From contig OZ020618.1 in NCBI GenBank assembly GCA_963971575.1, positions 48,064,509-48,128,508 on the forward strand: a stretch of DNA of 64,000 nucleotides. The letters run 5' to 3'. Shown here in pieces: positions 10,505 through 21,639 of this stretch. The stretch comes from Liopterus haemorrhoidalis (lineage: Eukaryota; Arthropoda; Insecta; Coleoptera; Dytiscidae). The notes beneath the pieces are model-generated. The model was given only the letters and a program-made list of their open reading frames with translations. It was not told the origin of the DNA and did not search any database. The translations under genes were made by a program, and so were the position numbers. Positions within the stretch are counted from its first letter, which is position 1. Every line of letters starts with the position of its first letter.

Positions 10505-11117
10505 TACACGATAACTCAAAAACTGTTCAACTTAGAGAATTCGTTCTGGTACTTAAAAATTCTCCTATTAAATGGGAAGAACCCTATTGTTTTTTATGAA
10601 AATCGGTTGACTAGAAATGGGAGTTTAGTCGTGTCGATTTTAAGATTTTTGCGAATATTTAGCAACAGAAAAATATTTCGAAAAAATTTATTGAACAAAA
10701 GTTACTATAAATGCAATAACTAATAACTTTTATTTGAGACGTTTTTTGATAAAACAAAAAATTTTGAATAATTTTTGTAAAATTATTTAAAATTTTTCCA
10801 AGTCTCAATTTTTTCATACTTATATGTAACGTTTCCATGGTCATGATAATTAATTCGTAACTAGTCAACCAAGCCTTGGACAAAAATTTGCATAGAACAT
10901 AATTTGATGTATTTTTGAAGATTTAAAAAAAAAAAAAAATTTAGATTTATTATAATTTTTTTTTTTTTTTTTTGTAGGAGGGCAATTCTAGCGGAGGTAT
11001 CCTTTCGCCACTGATTTAATACTGTGGAGACTTTGGAATACTTTTTTTGATTAAGAATGACAAAAAAAATTAAATGCATTAAAAAGGACATTTTATAATG
11101 ACAATCAATTTAATCTA

Positions 11118-11514
11118 AAGTCTGTTCCAAACGGTTAGGCGGAAATAGATTTGGCAATCTAGTTACTTTCATCGTTTAAATCATGCTTTTCGGCCGTTTT
11201 GTTTAAGCTTTGTAAATCATACTTACAATAAACATTTTTTGGTTAAGGTTAATATCATTTTAAAATGTCATTTTCTTTATATTATGATTTTTTGTGTCAT
11301 TCTTAATACAAATTTTCCATTTATTTATTTTTTTGTCATTAAAATACGTAAAAAAAATGACATATGTCATTCGTTTCCATGGTTTCATTGTTGGAATTTT
11401 AAATTTTGACATTTCAACATGAAAAATGAAATAACCCAAGCAAGGTTCCTTCTCGTGACAACCTAAAAGAACGAAATTCCCATTTAGTTCCGCTTAACCG
11501 TTTGGAACAGACTG
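11118..11514 (+). mobile_element. CAGTCTGTTCC MITE, copy 1 (TA target)
   Basis: The inverted ends (A)AGTCTGTTCCAAACGGTTA and TAACCGTTTGGAACAGACTG are flanked by TA. Length is 397 bp with no coding sequence. Copy 2 at 56318-56724 is close in sequence and length. TA flanks and the ends point to a Tc1/mariner-type non-autonomous element. Confidence 0.85.
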
Positions 11515-11516
11515 TA

Positions 11517-11635
11517 GAATTTGCAATATGAGTATGATTTACAAAGCTTAAACAAAATGACCAAAAGTCTGAATTAATAGATAAAAATTACTAGATTTCA
11601 AAATCTAGTTCCGCCTAAACGTTTGGAATAGCCTA
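11517..11635 (-). mobile_element. Partial third copy of the same MITE
   Basis: In reverse orientation the sequence matches the first ~115 bp of the MITE, with end GGCTATTCCAAACG next to TA. It lies directly beside copy 1. Confidence 0.65.
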
Positions 11636-11689
11636 TAGTTTGTTTTTACAAAAGTGAACAGCAAATATTTAAATACGTAAAAAAGATAC

Positions 11690-11800
11690 AAGAATACCGA
11701 TATTTTGTGCGAATATCGATATTTTGCGCGATATATCGCATTTCAAATATCGATATATTTTTCTAAAATATCGATATATCGTTCCCATCCCTAATCATAT
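11690..11800 (-). mobile_element. hAT-like end with TATCGATA repeats
   Basis: Read on the minus strand the segment begins AGGGATGGGAACGATATATC, and ATATCGATAT repeats follow. This pattern is typical of one hAT-type terminus. The partner end was not found. Confidence 0.4.
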
Positions 11801-12225
11801 CGTATATGAGTGGTTGTACACTAACCACAGCTGTTTTCAAAATGGGAATTTATTAATAAATTAAAATATTCATTGTATGTGTTATGGAATTGTTCCGGTT
11901 ATTAAATTTATACAACAATACCATGATTTAATATTTATGTCAAATATGATTTCATGAATATATTGTGAAACTAATTTATTATTTTAATTCCGTTCAAATT
12001 CATTATTTATTTAAATTTAATATTATTCGAATTCTATTCACGTTATCCAAAATTCCAATTACCCAAAAATAATGTAGATATTACAGGGATATTATATCAT
12101 GAATTAAAATGTAATCCCGTGTAGCTACACACGTTTCTAATTTATTAATATGTCACAGTAATGCTGTATGATACTGCAGAGATAGATACTAAAGATTCTC
12201 ATTAATAAATTAATTTGTGTATAGC
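11800..12225. other. AT-rich stretch
   Basis: Nothing recognised. Confidence 0.5.
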
Positions 12226-12420
12226 AGGGATAAGCAAAGTATGGTCCGCGGGTTACAAGTAGCCCACGTTATTTTCCCATGTGGGCCACCAATTATTAAC
12301 AAGTAGTATATACCAGCGTTTCTCAACCGGGGGGCCGTGATGGATTCGTCGGGGGGCCGCGAAGTCATACAAGATCGAAACATGCAAATATAATAAAAAT
12401 GCACTCAATCTTGCAAGATA
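12226..12420 (+). mobile_element. Two adjoining hAT left ends
   Basis: CAGGGATAAGCAAAGTATGG at 12226 and CAGCGTTTCTCAACCGGGGG at 12314 are both hAT-type termini. The second matches the left end of the complete MITE at 23913-24182 for about 70 bp. Neither right end is present nearby, so both are broken. Confidence 0.6.
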
Positions 12421-13740
12421 TAAATTTTATCCATACTTCATAAATATACCTTTCATAACATAAATAAAAAAAATATTCTATTTATTTTTATACATAATTT
12501 AAAGGCTATTTCAAACTGTGGCGCTCGCTCCTGGCCCAGGTAGGGTAGGAGTACACGACGACACACAAGGGTTGACTTTGAAATGTCAAAAATATAATTG
12601 CAAGAGAATTTAATTTTATAAAATAAGGTCAGGTTCTTGGTTCAATTGCATTGCCATGAATGATAATAAAAAGAGAGAAAAAAAAAAATTATTATCAAAA
12701 AAACATAGTTGAAAAAACAACTTAATCAAAAAAATTATTTGTATGAAAAAAATTAAATAATTATAATCGTTGCGGACAATTGATAGCGGTAAGCGCGGTG
12801 GTGAATACGCTGAATTACACTCTAAATTAATCCCAAAAATAAATTATAAAAAAAATTTGGATTCTAATTTAAAGAAAAAATTTATATTCAAATTTACAAA
12901 AAAAGATGAATTTAAATGATTTCTCAATTAAATTTAGAACAAATATATTGAGCTAAATTCAACAAATAAATAATTTTTATTTAAACAGAACGAACGACAG
13001 GTAGAAACTGTGAATCACGAGTTCGTTCTGAGTTGTAGCGACCATATGACGTCACTCAACCAAATGAAAAAAATTTGAATTAAATATTAATATGAATTTT
13101 TATGAATAAAATTTAGAAAATATTAACAAACCCTTCTATCTTGGTCTGACAAAAATGCAGTAATTAACTAATACTTCCACAAAACCGAGTTTAACCACAC
13201 CAAGAAATCGGGAGGGAAAACTCCAGAATAAATTACTTTAATCAAATATAATTTAATAATTAATATAGCCTTTATATATTAATTAACAATTAACACAAAT
13301 TGTAGTCAAATTGAATTGATTCCAAAACTATTACACGAATATAAAATCAAACACGTCTGCTCATTTTGATAAGAAAAATATTAATGAATTAAGATATCGT
13401 TGCATATTTGGTTGCTTGCGCTGATCGGAATGAAATTAGTAACTGACATATCAGCGGCTCTAAACAAGTTATATTTTAAGAAAAACAAATGGTTATTTTA
13501 AATATATTAAAATTAGGTTTAAATTAATACAATAATAAATTATTATAGTATTATATAATATTATATAAATATTATTGTATCATGTAAAGAATACGGTAAT
13601 ATGTTCGTATTTTCGGAAATAAAATATAATTTAGGATATAAAATATAGCGAGGTTCTAAACATGTTTTTGTATAAAATGAATATTTATTTAAATTCGATA
13701 AAAATGGTTAAAATGATAATTAAATGGAAATAAATTATAA
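12421..13740. other. Very AT-rich stretch
   Basis: The only structure seen is a small inverted pair AGAACGAAC/GTTCGTTCT at about 12987-13031. No coding signal. Confidence 0.5.
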
Positions 13741-13784
13741 TTTGGAATAAAAAAAATTAAAAATACAAGGTGGTACGCCCTAAA

Positions 13785-13832
13785 ATGTAAAAAATGTTTT
13801 TCTTAGTTAAACCGGAGACTTATTGAGCACGT
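13785..13832 (+). mobile_element. Solo mariner terminal repeat
   Basis: TTTTTCTTAGTTAAACCGGA followed by GACTTATTGAGC and a TA at 13831-13832 matches the ends of the mariner copies at 14815-16047 and 47143-47600. The rest of that element is missing. Confidence 0.65.
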
Positions 13833-14814
13833 GGTATTATTCAGATTGTTAGTTTTGTATGAATAACTTGTAATACGTGGCATTTACCTTGCTTTGAGAA
13901 AAATAACGATATGCAAGACGATATGCATATAGTTTGACATTTTAAACAGTTCAAAAAAGTTTCACAAAACACAAAAATTGAAAATAAATCTGTCAGTTTC
14001 TTTCTTGACAGATTATACCAAACTTTTAATAAAAATGTAAACCACAATATTCCCATAACCAAAATAAATTTAAAAGATTACATTTGCAAACATACCTTCA
14101 TAAAATTTATGTGAAGAGTAGCCGAAATATGTTCTTTTCTTAGAGGAAGCCGATTAGAATACCCAAACAGTGGAATTTATGTTATTTATTCAATAATCGC
14201 AGTCTGGAGACATTTTTCATCCGTTGAAGACGTTAGCGGGTTCGCTAATCGAATAAAAGATGGCATGCCAATGCAACACAACCAATAACAATAAGGAATA
14301 CATGACGGGAAATATATAGCAACATTTCTGGTGTACAGCCTCGCATACAAAATACAGTTAAAATCTACAAAACGATGAAATAAATCTTTCAATTCATATA
14401 AATTTCTTTTGGAGGGGTAAGGGGAATTATTTTGAAACATGATGCTATTATTCGATTTGAGAATAGAATGAAAAATGGGTAAACAGAAGGTCTGGTTTAC
14501 ACACAAATCAATGAGGCAATCATAATCGGTAATTGAATTTTATTTCAACGGGATCCTTTACGAAAAAATACTTTGTCGGTAAAAATTTCCAAGGAAAAAT
14601 CAGTTTACTGTCTGGCGAAAATATATGCTCATATAGAAAGTCGCCTAATCAATTAAATTCGTTATATTACGCCATAATTGCATCATGACATAATTAATAA
14701 AGTGGAGAAAAAATAGCTAAATTGAAATTGTAAACTATTAGTAAACTATTTGTAAAAATTATAAACTAACACTCTAAATGAACACTACGATTCTGTATTA
14801 TCTAATGAATGCAC
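13833..14814. other. Stretch without recognised genes
   Basis: AATTGAATTTTATTTCAACG at 14531 is repeated with small changes at 16218, on the far side of the mariner. This suggests that the mariner and flanks were once inside one duplicated repeat. Frames on the minus strand at 13841-14062 and 14186-14506 have no recognisable motif. Confidence 0.4.
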
Positions 14815-16047
14815 AATATGGCAACACTATTGACAGACCCATATGATTTCTGGATAGTACCAACTTTCAAACGATACGTGTGAAAATTTCATGACATTCT
14901 GACAATTAGTTTAGAGGTTTTAGTGACTCCAGTTTTGTAATTTTCAAAAGAATGAATAAAAAAGAATTTCGTGTGTTGATTAAACATTGTTCTTTTATGG
15001 GAAAAAATACTGTTGAAGCCAAATAGTGGCTTGAGAAGCGTTATAGAGACTCTGCACCAGGCAAATCAACTATTACGGATTGGTATGCCGAATTTAAACG
15101 CGGTCGTACAAACACCGATGATGCTGAACGCTCTGGTCGCCCAAAATCGGCAGTTCTTCCGGAAAACATAAAAAAAGTCCACAAAACAGTTTTGAAAGAC
15201 TGTAAAGTGAAGTTGCGTGAGACAGCTGACAACTTAAAGATATCAGAAGGTAGTGTGTTTACAATTTTACACGAAAATTTGAGCATGCGTAAATTGATTT
15301 CGAAGTGGGTCGCGTTCTCTTACACCGGGTCAAAAACAACAACGCGTCGACGATTCAGAGCGCTGTTTGGAGCTGTTCAACCGAGATAAAAAGGCTTTTT
15401 TGCGTCGGTATGTGACAATGGATGAAACATGGATTCACTACTACACACCTGAATCAAAAAGACAGTGGACAGCAGTCGTTGAAAGTCGTCCAAAGCGACT
15501 AAAAACTCAAAAGTCAGCTGGCAAGGTTATGGCATCCGTATTTTGGGACGCGCATAGTATTTTGTTTATCGACTATCTTGAGAAAGGTAAAATTATCAAT
15601 AGCGAATACTACATGGCATTATTGGATCGATTGAGTGTAGTAATCAAGAAAAAACGGCTTCACATGCAAAAGAAAACAGTGCTCTTTCACCAAGACAACG
15701 CCCCGTGTCACAAGTCGATGAAAACCATGGTTAAATTGAATGAATGACGCTTCGAATTGCTCCCTCACCCACCGTACTCTCCAGATCTGGCCCCCAGCGA
15801 CTACTGGCTTTTTTCAGACCTCAAAAAGATTCTCCAGGGAAAGAAATTTGACTCAAATGAAGAAGTGATTGCCGAAACCGAGGCCTATTTTGAAGGCAAA
15901 GACAAATCGTTCTACAAAGAAGGCATCGAAAAGTTAGAGGAGCGTTGGAATTAATGTATCACTCTTGAAGGAGAGTATGTTGATGAATAAAGTCAAATTT
16001 CTAAAAAAAAAATCTTATTTAGACCGGAGACTTATTGGGCGACGAAA
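14815..16047 (+). mobile_element. DD34D mariner, nearly full length
   Basis: The 3' terminal repeat AGACCGGAGACTTATTGGGC ends at 16047 next to TA. The 5' terminal repeat has decayed and the start is approximate. Shorter relatives are at 47143-47600 and 56725-57057, and a solo end is at 13785-13832. Confidence 0.85.
14952..15954 (+). pseudogene. Mariner transposase (DD34D), broken
   Basis: The frame starts MNKKEFRVLIKHCSFMGKNT at 14952 with an N-terminal helix-turn-helix. It includes the ERSGRPKSA linker, the first catalytic Asp in VTMDETWIHYY, the second in LFHQDNAPCHKS, and the third in YSPDLAPSDYWLF. I count 34 residues between the second and third Asp, the canonical mariner spacing. Three defects are visible: a TAG at about 15024 in place of Gln, a frameshift near 15310 inside the WVPxxL region, and a TGA at 15745-15747. 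Full length would be about 340 residues, normal for the family. It is inactive as it stands. Confidence 0.9.
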
Positions 16048-16049
16048 TA

Positions 16050-16651
16050 AACATTCTTGATATTTAATCTATCAAAAATATTTAATATTGATTTTTGGTG
16101 TTACGCATCTTTAAAAAGGTTGAGAACCATCGTAGTTTATAGTTTCCACGCCCATACTTTTAATTTCATCACAACAAATTTAACACAAACAAATAAAAAA
16201 TATATCATAATCTGTAATTGAATTTCATTTCAACGCTTGAAGAGGAAAAAAGATAATGCATCCAGTCTGAAAACGTCTGAAGGATAAAAAAGTGAAAGAG
16301 CACGCTATGAAAAATAAAGAAACTAGTATGATCCTCTGTACTCACCGTATTCTTAAGAGGACAATGTTGGAGAGAATGCTGAGTTTTTACTTGCAATTTA
16401 TTAGACATCTTGAGGGAAAGACTGACATGTTGCAACTTCAAGCTTCGCTAACAACAGACTTGAATATAGATATAGGAAAATACAACCAGGAAAACTGAAA
16501 TGCATATCTTGGTAACCGTTGCCTTGGAAGTCTTTTTATTTATTGGTTAAATAATTAGAGATAAGGTTAATTAAAGTACATATGATAGTGAAATATAGCA
16601 TCATAGAACTAGAATTATGGTGGAACCATAACAGCCACGTTATATTATAAT
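16050..16651. other. Stretch without recognised genes
   Basis: AAGGTTGAGAACCATCG at 16107 resembles an inverted hAT-type end but no partner is visible. Nothing else recognised. Confidence 0.4.
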
Positions 16652-16957
16652 TAGTGGTGTATCGGATATCCGTATCCATATCCGTGGATGATCCGTATAA
16701 AATAAAAATCCGTACCCGGGTCCGTATCCGTTTTTTCAAGGTGGAACTTAAATGGATACTATATAGATAAATTCGAATTTTTTCGAATAATAATTTCGAT
16801 AAATTTTACTTTAATGTTTAGACGAGCATCACATTTCCTGCTGGTGGTTTTAAACGATCTAATACAGTGGTTCCTAACCTGTTTAACTTACGAATCCCCC
16901 TCAACATAATATTTGTTATCGAGAACCTCCTCTCTATAACAACAATATACAATAAAG

Positions 16958-17962
16958 CAGCGGTTCTCAAACTTTTTGAGCTGCGGAGCCCTCCAAATTC
17001 ATACAAATATCCACGGAACCCCACAACAATTCTACCAACTGGTTCACTAATTATGTGTATGTGCCACTCGACGATACCTAACATCGAAGAGTAGATATAT
17101 ATATTTATAAATAAAAAGAAAGGATTAAATCATTTGTACTTCAATAAAATCATTTATTTATCAGAAAATAATTGCAAAATATTATAAAAAACGAACATTT
17201 TTAGTGGGATGCGTGGGCTTGTTTCGTGTTTTTACATAATTCTTCTATGTCTGGCTTTATAGAGGACAGTTGAATCCTCATATCAGCTTCTGCATCGAGT
17301 CTGTTGCGGTATTTTGTTTTTGTTGCAGCATACGAAGAAAATCCAGATATGCACAGATAAGTCGTAGCGAAAGGAAGAAGTATTTTAACAGCTTTCATTG
17401 ATAAATCTGCATATTCTTCTCTCAAAGTGCACCTAAATTCTGGCAAAGATAGTTTTTCAAATATGGCCTGTAGTGAGGAATCTGAAATCATGTCAATGAA
17501 AATTTCGTACTCAGCTGTGAATGTTTCTGGCCTTTTCTGAACTATGAATGGGTTTCTAATCCATGTATAATTTTTAAGCTTTTCATTCTCTTCATCTGAA
17601 AAATATTGTTGTCTGATCTCAACAGTCAAACTCAACTAGTCTTTCTGGACCGGAGCATTTTGCGTTGCAACAAAAACTCAAATCGTAAAAACTAATTGAA
17701 CAATTGAAGAACTTACTTACTGTTTTTATCGAATAGGCGAGTGCACTATATTGAGTTAATCATTACAGATTTTTTTAGTTCATTAATTAAATAAATCTAA
17801 ACTTTTCAGAGCAACAAATTAACTTTATGTAAATTAATAATAATTATAATTTTTTGCTAATATATATTAATTTTTAGCGGATTTAAATTTATAATTCACG
17901 GAGCCCTTTGAGGTAGCTCGCGGAACCCCAGGGCTCCGCGGAGCACACTTTGAGAACCGCTG
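16958..17962 (-). mobile_element. hAT element with perfect target duplication
   Basis: CAGCGGTTCTCAAACTTTTT at the left and its inverted match ending GAGAACCGCTG at 17962 define a 1005-bp element. The 8 bases CAATAAAG at 16950-16957 recur at 17963-17970, a perfect hAT duplication. The target is a piece of the long-inverted-repeat family at 41701-43047, which contains the same AACAATAAAGTAACAATC. The element is internally deleted and keeps only the transposase C-terminus. Confidence 0.9.
17201..17635 (-). pseudogene. hAT transposase C-terminal domain
   Basis: The minus-strand frame of 144 residues ends with LSMKAVKILLPFATTYLCIS, GFSSYAATKTKYRNRLDAEA and DMRIQLSSIKPDIEELC. This is the hAT C-terminal dimerisation region shared with domesticated ZBED5/SCAND3/FAM200-type proteins. 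The first Met is only the first in the remaining frame. The RNase H-like catalytic part upstream is missing, so this alone cannot transpose DNA. The frame is intact over the kept part. Confidence 0.85.
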
Positions 17963-18420
17963 CAATAAAGTAACAATCTTATATTAATATAAAGTTAATT
18001 TACCTATACTAGTTAAACGTCACTCTAACATCATGTACATCAGTCATCACCAAGGATGGTGAAATTGCAGAAATAACATTGACAAAATATTTTATACTTG
18101 AAAAATCCAGAAAGATGGGAAAACAGGATTTTTTTTTATATTATAATTTTTAAAAACCAAATGGTAGTGACTGTTAGTTAAATTTAGACAAATAGACTAG
18201 TAATTTAAATATAAAAATGTTAAAGATTAACATGAAATGTTAAAGATTAACATGAAATGTTAAAGATTAACATGAAATGTTAAAGATTAACATGAAATGT
18301 TAAAGATTAACATGAAATGTTAAAGATTAACATGAAATGTTAAAGATGACAAGGATAGTGTGACTGCTTGTCATATTGTTGCAGTAATCGGTTTGAGTAT
18401 CATTCTTAATGTTTTGAATA
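17963..18420 (+). mobile_element. Fragment of the long-inverted-repeat family
   Basis: The segment matches 41838-42060 and 42100-42260 of the family member at 41701-43047, including AACATGTACATCAGTCA-type and AGGATAGTGTGACTGC segments. Its outer arm is interrupted by the hAT element at 16958-17962. Confidence 0.65.
18217..18350 (+). repeat. 20-bp tandem repeat, about 6.7 copies
   Basis: AATGTTAAAGATTAACATGA is repeated head to tail with no changes until the last unit. Identical units mean recent expansion. Confidence 0.97.
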
Positions 18421-19560
18421 TTGTTTGGACAACGCATATAGCCGCTTCACGGCGAACCCCTTCATAACTTCTACGCCACTGCATTTGCTAGTCGACCGGT
18501 TGGAATTCGTTTCGAATCTTGTCGGCTCGTCCCTAGCAAATGCATTAGAACAGTAATAAATCAACTTTTGAGAAAGCCGCACGTCTTCCTACAGACTAAC
18601 AATTTCTACAGTTTTTACTAAAAATTGTGTAACTACACACACCCCTAGAGGATAGTGTACAGCAGGTCTACAGCACCACATCTCCATTGGTTCTTACACC
18701 GATCCAGCACTAAAAGATAAGTATTTAGTTATATTCTCACATATCCTAATTACTTATCTTTTTAGTTGCTATTTTACACCTACGTTTCACGTGGTGTCAC
18801 GTACGCGCTACCACGAGTAGCCATAACTTTACTGTAGCACCTCAGCACGGCCTCTGGTAGCTGAGTGCTACATTAATTCATCACCATCTTCACCTGTATG
18901 AGAACAATGCTGTGTTTTGCAACATTTTTAGGTACTCCAAGTGCAACGGATCGAGGAACTACTACTGCACTTTGCCGCTTTGCTTCCGCTTGAGCTACTC
19001 TCGCATCCAGTTGCATCCACAGTGAGTAGGATTGACACATACAACATCAATGTACATGGACGTTCAGCTGCAAGTCTGGTAAGGTAGCACTTTTTATTTA
19101 AGCCACTTAGCTTTAGCACCCTTGCACGCTGCCGTCCAGGCAGTCCTACTCACTAGGAGCTCTCCTGGTGCACTTTCACTGCGCGCTGGTAACTGAACGT
19201 TACGCCCCCCACCTCTCTCGGTAGGGACTCAAGAGGACGTCTTTCGCATAGGGATCTTCCTTACAACATCTTATGTGGGCCTCAACGGGAACCTATCTCT
19301 CCCAAGGCTAACGTATCCCTTTGTGTAAAGACTGGCGTACATGCCGCGTCAGTGAAGAGTCCATAATACCTCACCTTCCCGCTATAGTTGCCGTTCACCG
19401 CCATTATCTACTACCAGCCCGCGTAAATATACAGTCCACTATCGCTCTGTGTCTAGCGAACACAAAAGACACTGTTCTTCGAGTTTTTCCGCCCACTAAG
19501 CGCTTCGGTCGCAACAAATATTGCATATCATACAGTATGTACTTATTTTAACAATGGATT
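18421..19560. other. GC-richer block of unknown origin
   Basis: This block has clearly more G+C than its surroundings and differs in style. It contains a 13-bp hairpin TGTAGCACCTCAGC/GCTGAGTGCTACA (18833-18872), an AATAAA, and a splice-flanked open stretch on the plus strand (acceptor TTTTTAG near 18931, donor ACAGTGAGT near 19022) that reads VQRIEELLLHFAALLPLELL. No family is recognised. An LTR-retroelement remnant is possible. Confidence 0.35.
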
Positions 19561-19896
19561 TTGAGAATAAAAAAAAAAAAAATCATGACAAATGGCAAAT
19601 TTCATGAACTGACGCCATTACAGAATTTATAATGCAAACCTTCAAAAAACCTCGGGGGTTTGCGAACATACGGTTGGGAACCGCTTGTCTAGTGTCTCTT
19701 AACAGTTAAATATTAAAGTAAAATTAATTTAATCAAAAACAATGAATGAGTGATTTGGAACCCCACTAAATTGTGTGTCAGTTGGCATGTTTTTGTTTGT
19801 AAGAACCACGCGACACATCATGTTATCTTCGAAATTCTTCGTTTTTCTACTTGAAAGAACCGTATCCGCATCCGTACACGAGGACCATATGCACTA

Positions 19897-20140
19897 GTCG
19901 GTTTAGTAGTCAAGGATTTTAGTTAGCATGCATTTAGATTCATATCCTGCGAAGTAAGAACGATTTTTTGTGAAAAATGGCAACTGGTGACTAAAAGTAT
20001 ATTATACAATAATAGATATAAGAAAATAAATAAACACAACGAAGTCGATAACACCTCATAGTTTTCGAAATAAAATATTACGCCGAAACTTTGGTCCCAT
20101 TCAATTAAATTATGAATGTAAAATCCGCAAGAGCAAAGAT
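19897..20140. other. Stretch without recognised genes
   Basis: Nothing recognised between the hAT nest and the RTE fragment. Confidence 0.4.
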
Positions 20141-20149
20141 ATCCGATAA

Positions 20150-20450
20150 CTGTACCTAAGGCCAAGTATCACACAAAAACTGAGAGGTAGACGATCACAC
20201 TGGATAGGACACGTGATGAGGATAAGTGAGAATAGAATTGTAAGGAGTAAATGGGAGGAAAGATTGAACACTTGTTGATCCGTGGAAAGACCTCGCAAGA
20301 GTTGGATAGATCAACTAACCGAAGATCTAACAAATATTGGTAGAAGGAGCATATGGAAAAGTCTGACAATTATCTAATAAGAATGAGGACTTACATGAGT
20401 GGAGTCAAAAGACAACCAGACAGACGCCCGATGAGGAAGAAGAAGAATTC
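20150..20450 (+). pseudogene. RTE-like LINE 3' end
   Basis: The plus strand reads LRGRRSHWIGHVMRISENRI, then VRSKWEERLNTC, a stop, then ERPRKSWIDQLTEDLTNIGR. The pattern HWIGHVMR...GRPRKxWIDQ is the usual extreme C-terminus of RTE-like reverse transcriptases. A GAAGAAGAAGAA tail at 20440 fits the simple-repeat 3' tails of such elements. No catalytic part is present. Confidence 0.7.
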
Positions 20451-21230
20451 TCAATACACACTTTCAGAAGTAAGCCGTCAATCAACATTGATTGCATAAT
20501 TAGACATCCACGCCAAAATAAGTGCATGAATAAAGTGCATTCAGGAGTACTATATTTTCTTCTTCATTTATTCTTTGAAATTATTTTAAAACCTTAAAAA
20601 AAACTATTATTATTGTAAATAAAAAGCAACATTGCTTAGCTAAATCTTCTCTTTTAAATTCGCGTAGCGTAATATTTTAGGTCGTTATCTTTTATCTAAC
20701 AAAAATGAAATTAAATTCACTACAGAACTAGTTATATTCAACTACACCTTTGAATAATAGAATTTAACAACTGGAACAATTATGCAAATGTCTTCTTAAA
20801 TTTAGAGAACTTGTGTAAAATTCTATTATGTATTAAATTGAAAGAACCATATTACAACTAAAACATTTAACTTAATCTTTTCAGTTAAAAACTTAAGTGG
20901 CTTTGAAGAATTATTAATAACAACGTAAATTTCTTTCTTGGGTTGTGTTTATGATGATATCTCTCTTTCTCTTTCTCTTCGTGCCTCTCTTTCTCTTTTT
21001 CTAGTCACTTTCAATCGAGTTGGTTTTTGGCCTCACTTTCAAAGTCACAAATCGTCCATCTTTCTTAGTTGAGTGGTTTCTTTCCAGGTTATATTAACAC
21101 AGACACATTGAGGAGGAACGAGAGCAGTGGTGGGATTATGATGAATTATATTCTATCATTGCCAATTAGGAGATTCTATTAGAGGTTGCCAAATAAATAT
21201 TGTTTTTTTGTTTATTACTATAGACTAACT
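20451..21230. other. Stretch without genes; CT-rich run
   Basis: A pyrimidine-rich run (CTCTCTTTCTCTTTCTC type) lies at 20958-21004. Nothing else recognised. Confidence 0.5.
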
Positions 21231-21289
21231 TTAACTAATATGGTACACGCTGCGTGACCATGGTTTTCTCGAGCAACTCATCACTTGTA

Positions 21290-21560
21290 TTCAATTACTC
21301 TACACAAATATCAGTAGCCGAATAAGATGTACTGCTGGCGTTTCCGATAGTTGCCATGAAAAGTTGGAGTACACCAAGGTTCAACTCTGTAACCACTCTT
21401 ATTCAATCTTGTCAACACAATTACGCATGACCTACAGCACAGCGTACTCTGAACTATGCCGATAACATCCTACTCGCGCCTGCCACCAGAAAAGAACTAT
21501 AACTCCAAGTTCAAGAATGGAATAACCGCCTCCACCAGTTTGGTCTTCGTTTGGTCTGAT
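21290..21560 (+). pseudogene. LINE reverse transcriptase palm fragment
   Basis: Decayed frames on the plus strand show LFNLVNTITHDLQHS near 21400 and then YADNILLAPATRKEL near 21450, followed by LQVQEWNNRLHQFGLRL. YADN replaces the catalytic YADD. Motif style matches arthropod RTE-like or related LINEs. Several indels separate the pieces. Confidence 0.6.
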
Positions 21561-21639
21561 GGTAAGAGGCTGTATAGGGACCAATTACATCGAATATCAC
21601 AGTTTAAAAACAGAACACATTAAAATAAGGTGCAAGACT

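Larger units (their letters stand above)
10195..11668. mobile_element. Possible element with GCTGTTCACTTTTGTAA ends
   Basis: GCTGTTCACTTTTGTAA at 10197 recurs inverted at about 11653-11669. The interior holds a TG microsatellite, poly-A/T runs and the MITE copies at 11118-11635. No transposase is visible. The 17-bp inverted match is the only support for the boundaries. Confidence 0.35.
16865..19687. mobile_element. hAT element, middle shell of the nest
   Basis: The ends are CAGTGGTTCCTAACCTG and inverted ACGGTTGGGAACCGCTTG. Flanks TCTAATA and TCTAGTG are a possible decayed 8-bp duplication. The interior consists of other elements, so no transposase of its own is visible. Confidence 0.55.
16652..19896. 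mobile_element. Outermost shell of a hAT nest (tentative)
   Basis: The left side has TAGTGGTGTATCGGATATCC with CCGTATCC repeats to about 16733. The right side has inverted CCGTATCCGCATCCGTAC and ends CACTA at 19896. The subterminal CCGTATCC motif on both sides supports one element interrupted by those inside it. No target duplication is clear. Confidence 0.4.

Noticed and set aside
18209..18355. CRISPR-like array
   Set aside because: The 20-bp units are head to tail without spacers, and the DNA is eukaryotic.
18928..19119. Ser/Cys-rich minus-strand frame as a gene
   Set aside because: It is the antisense of the exon-like stretch and has no motif.
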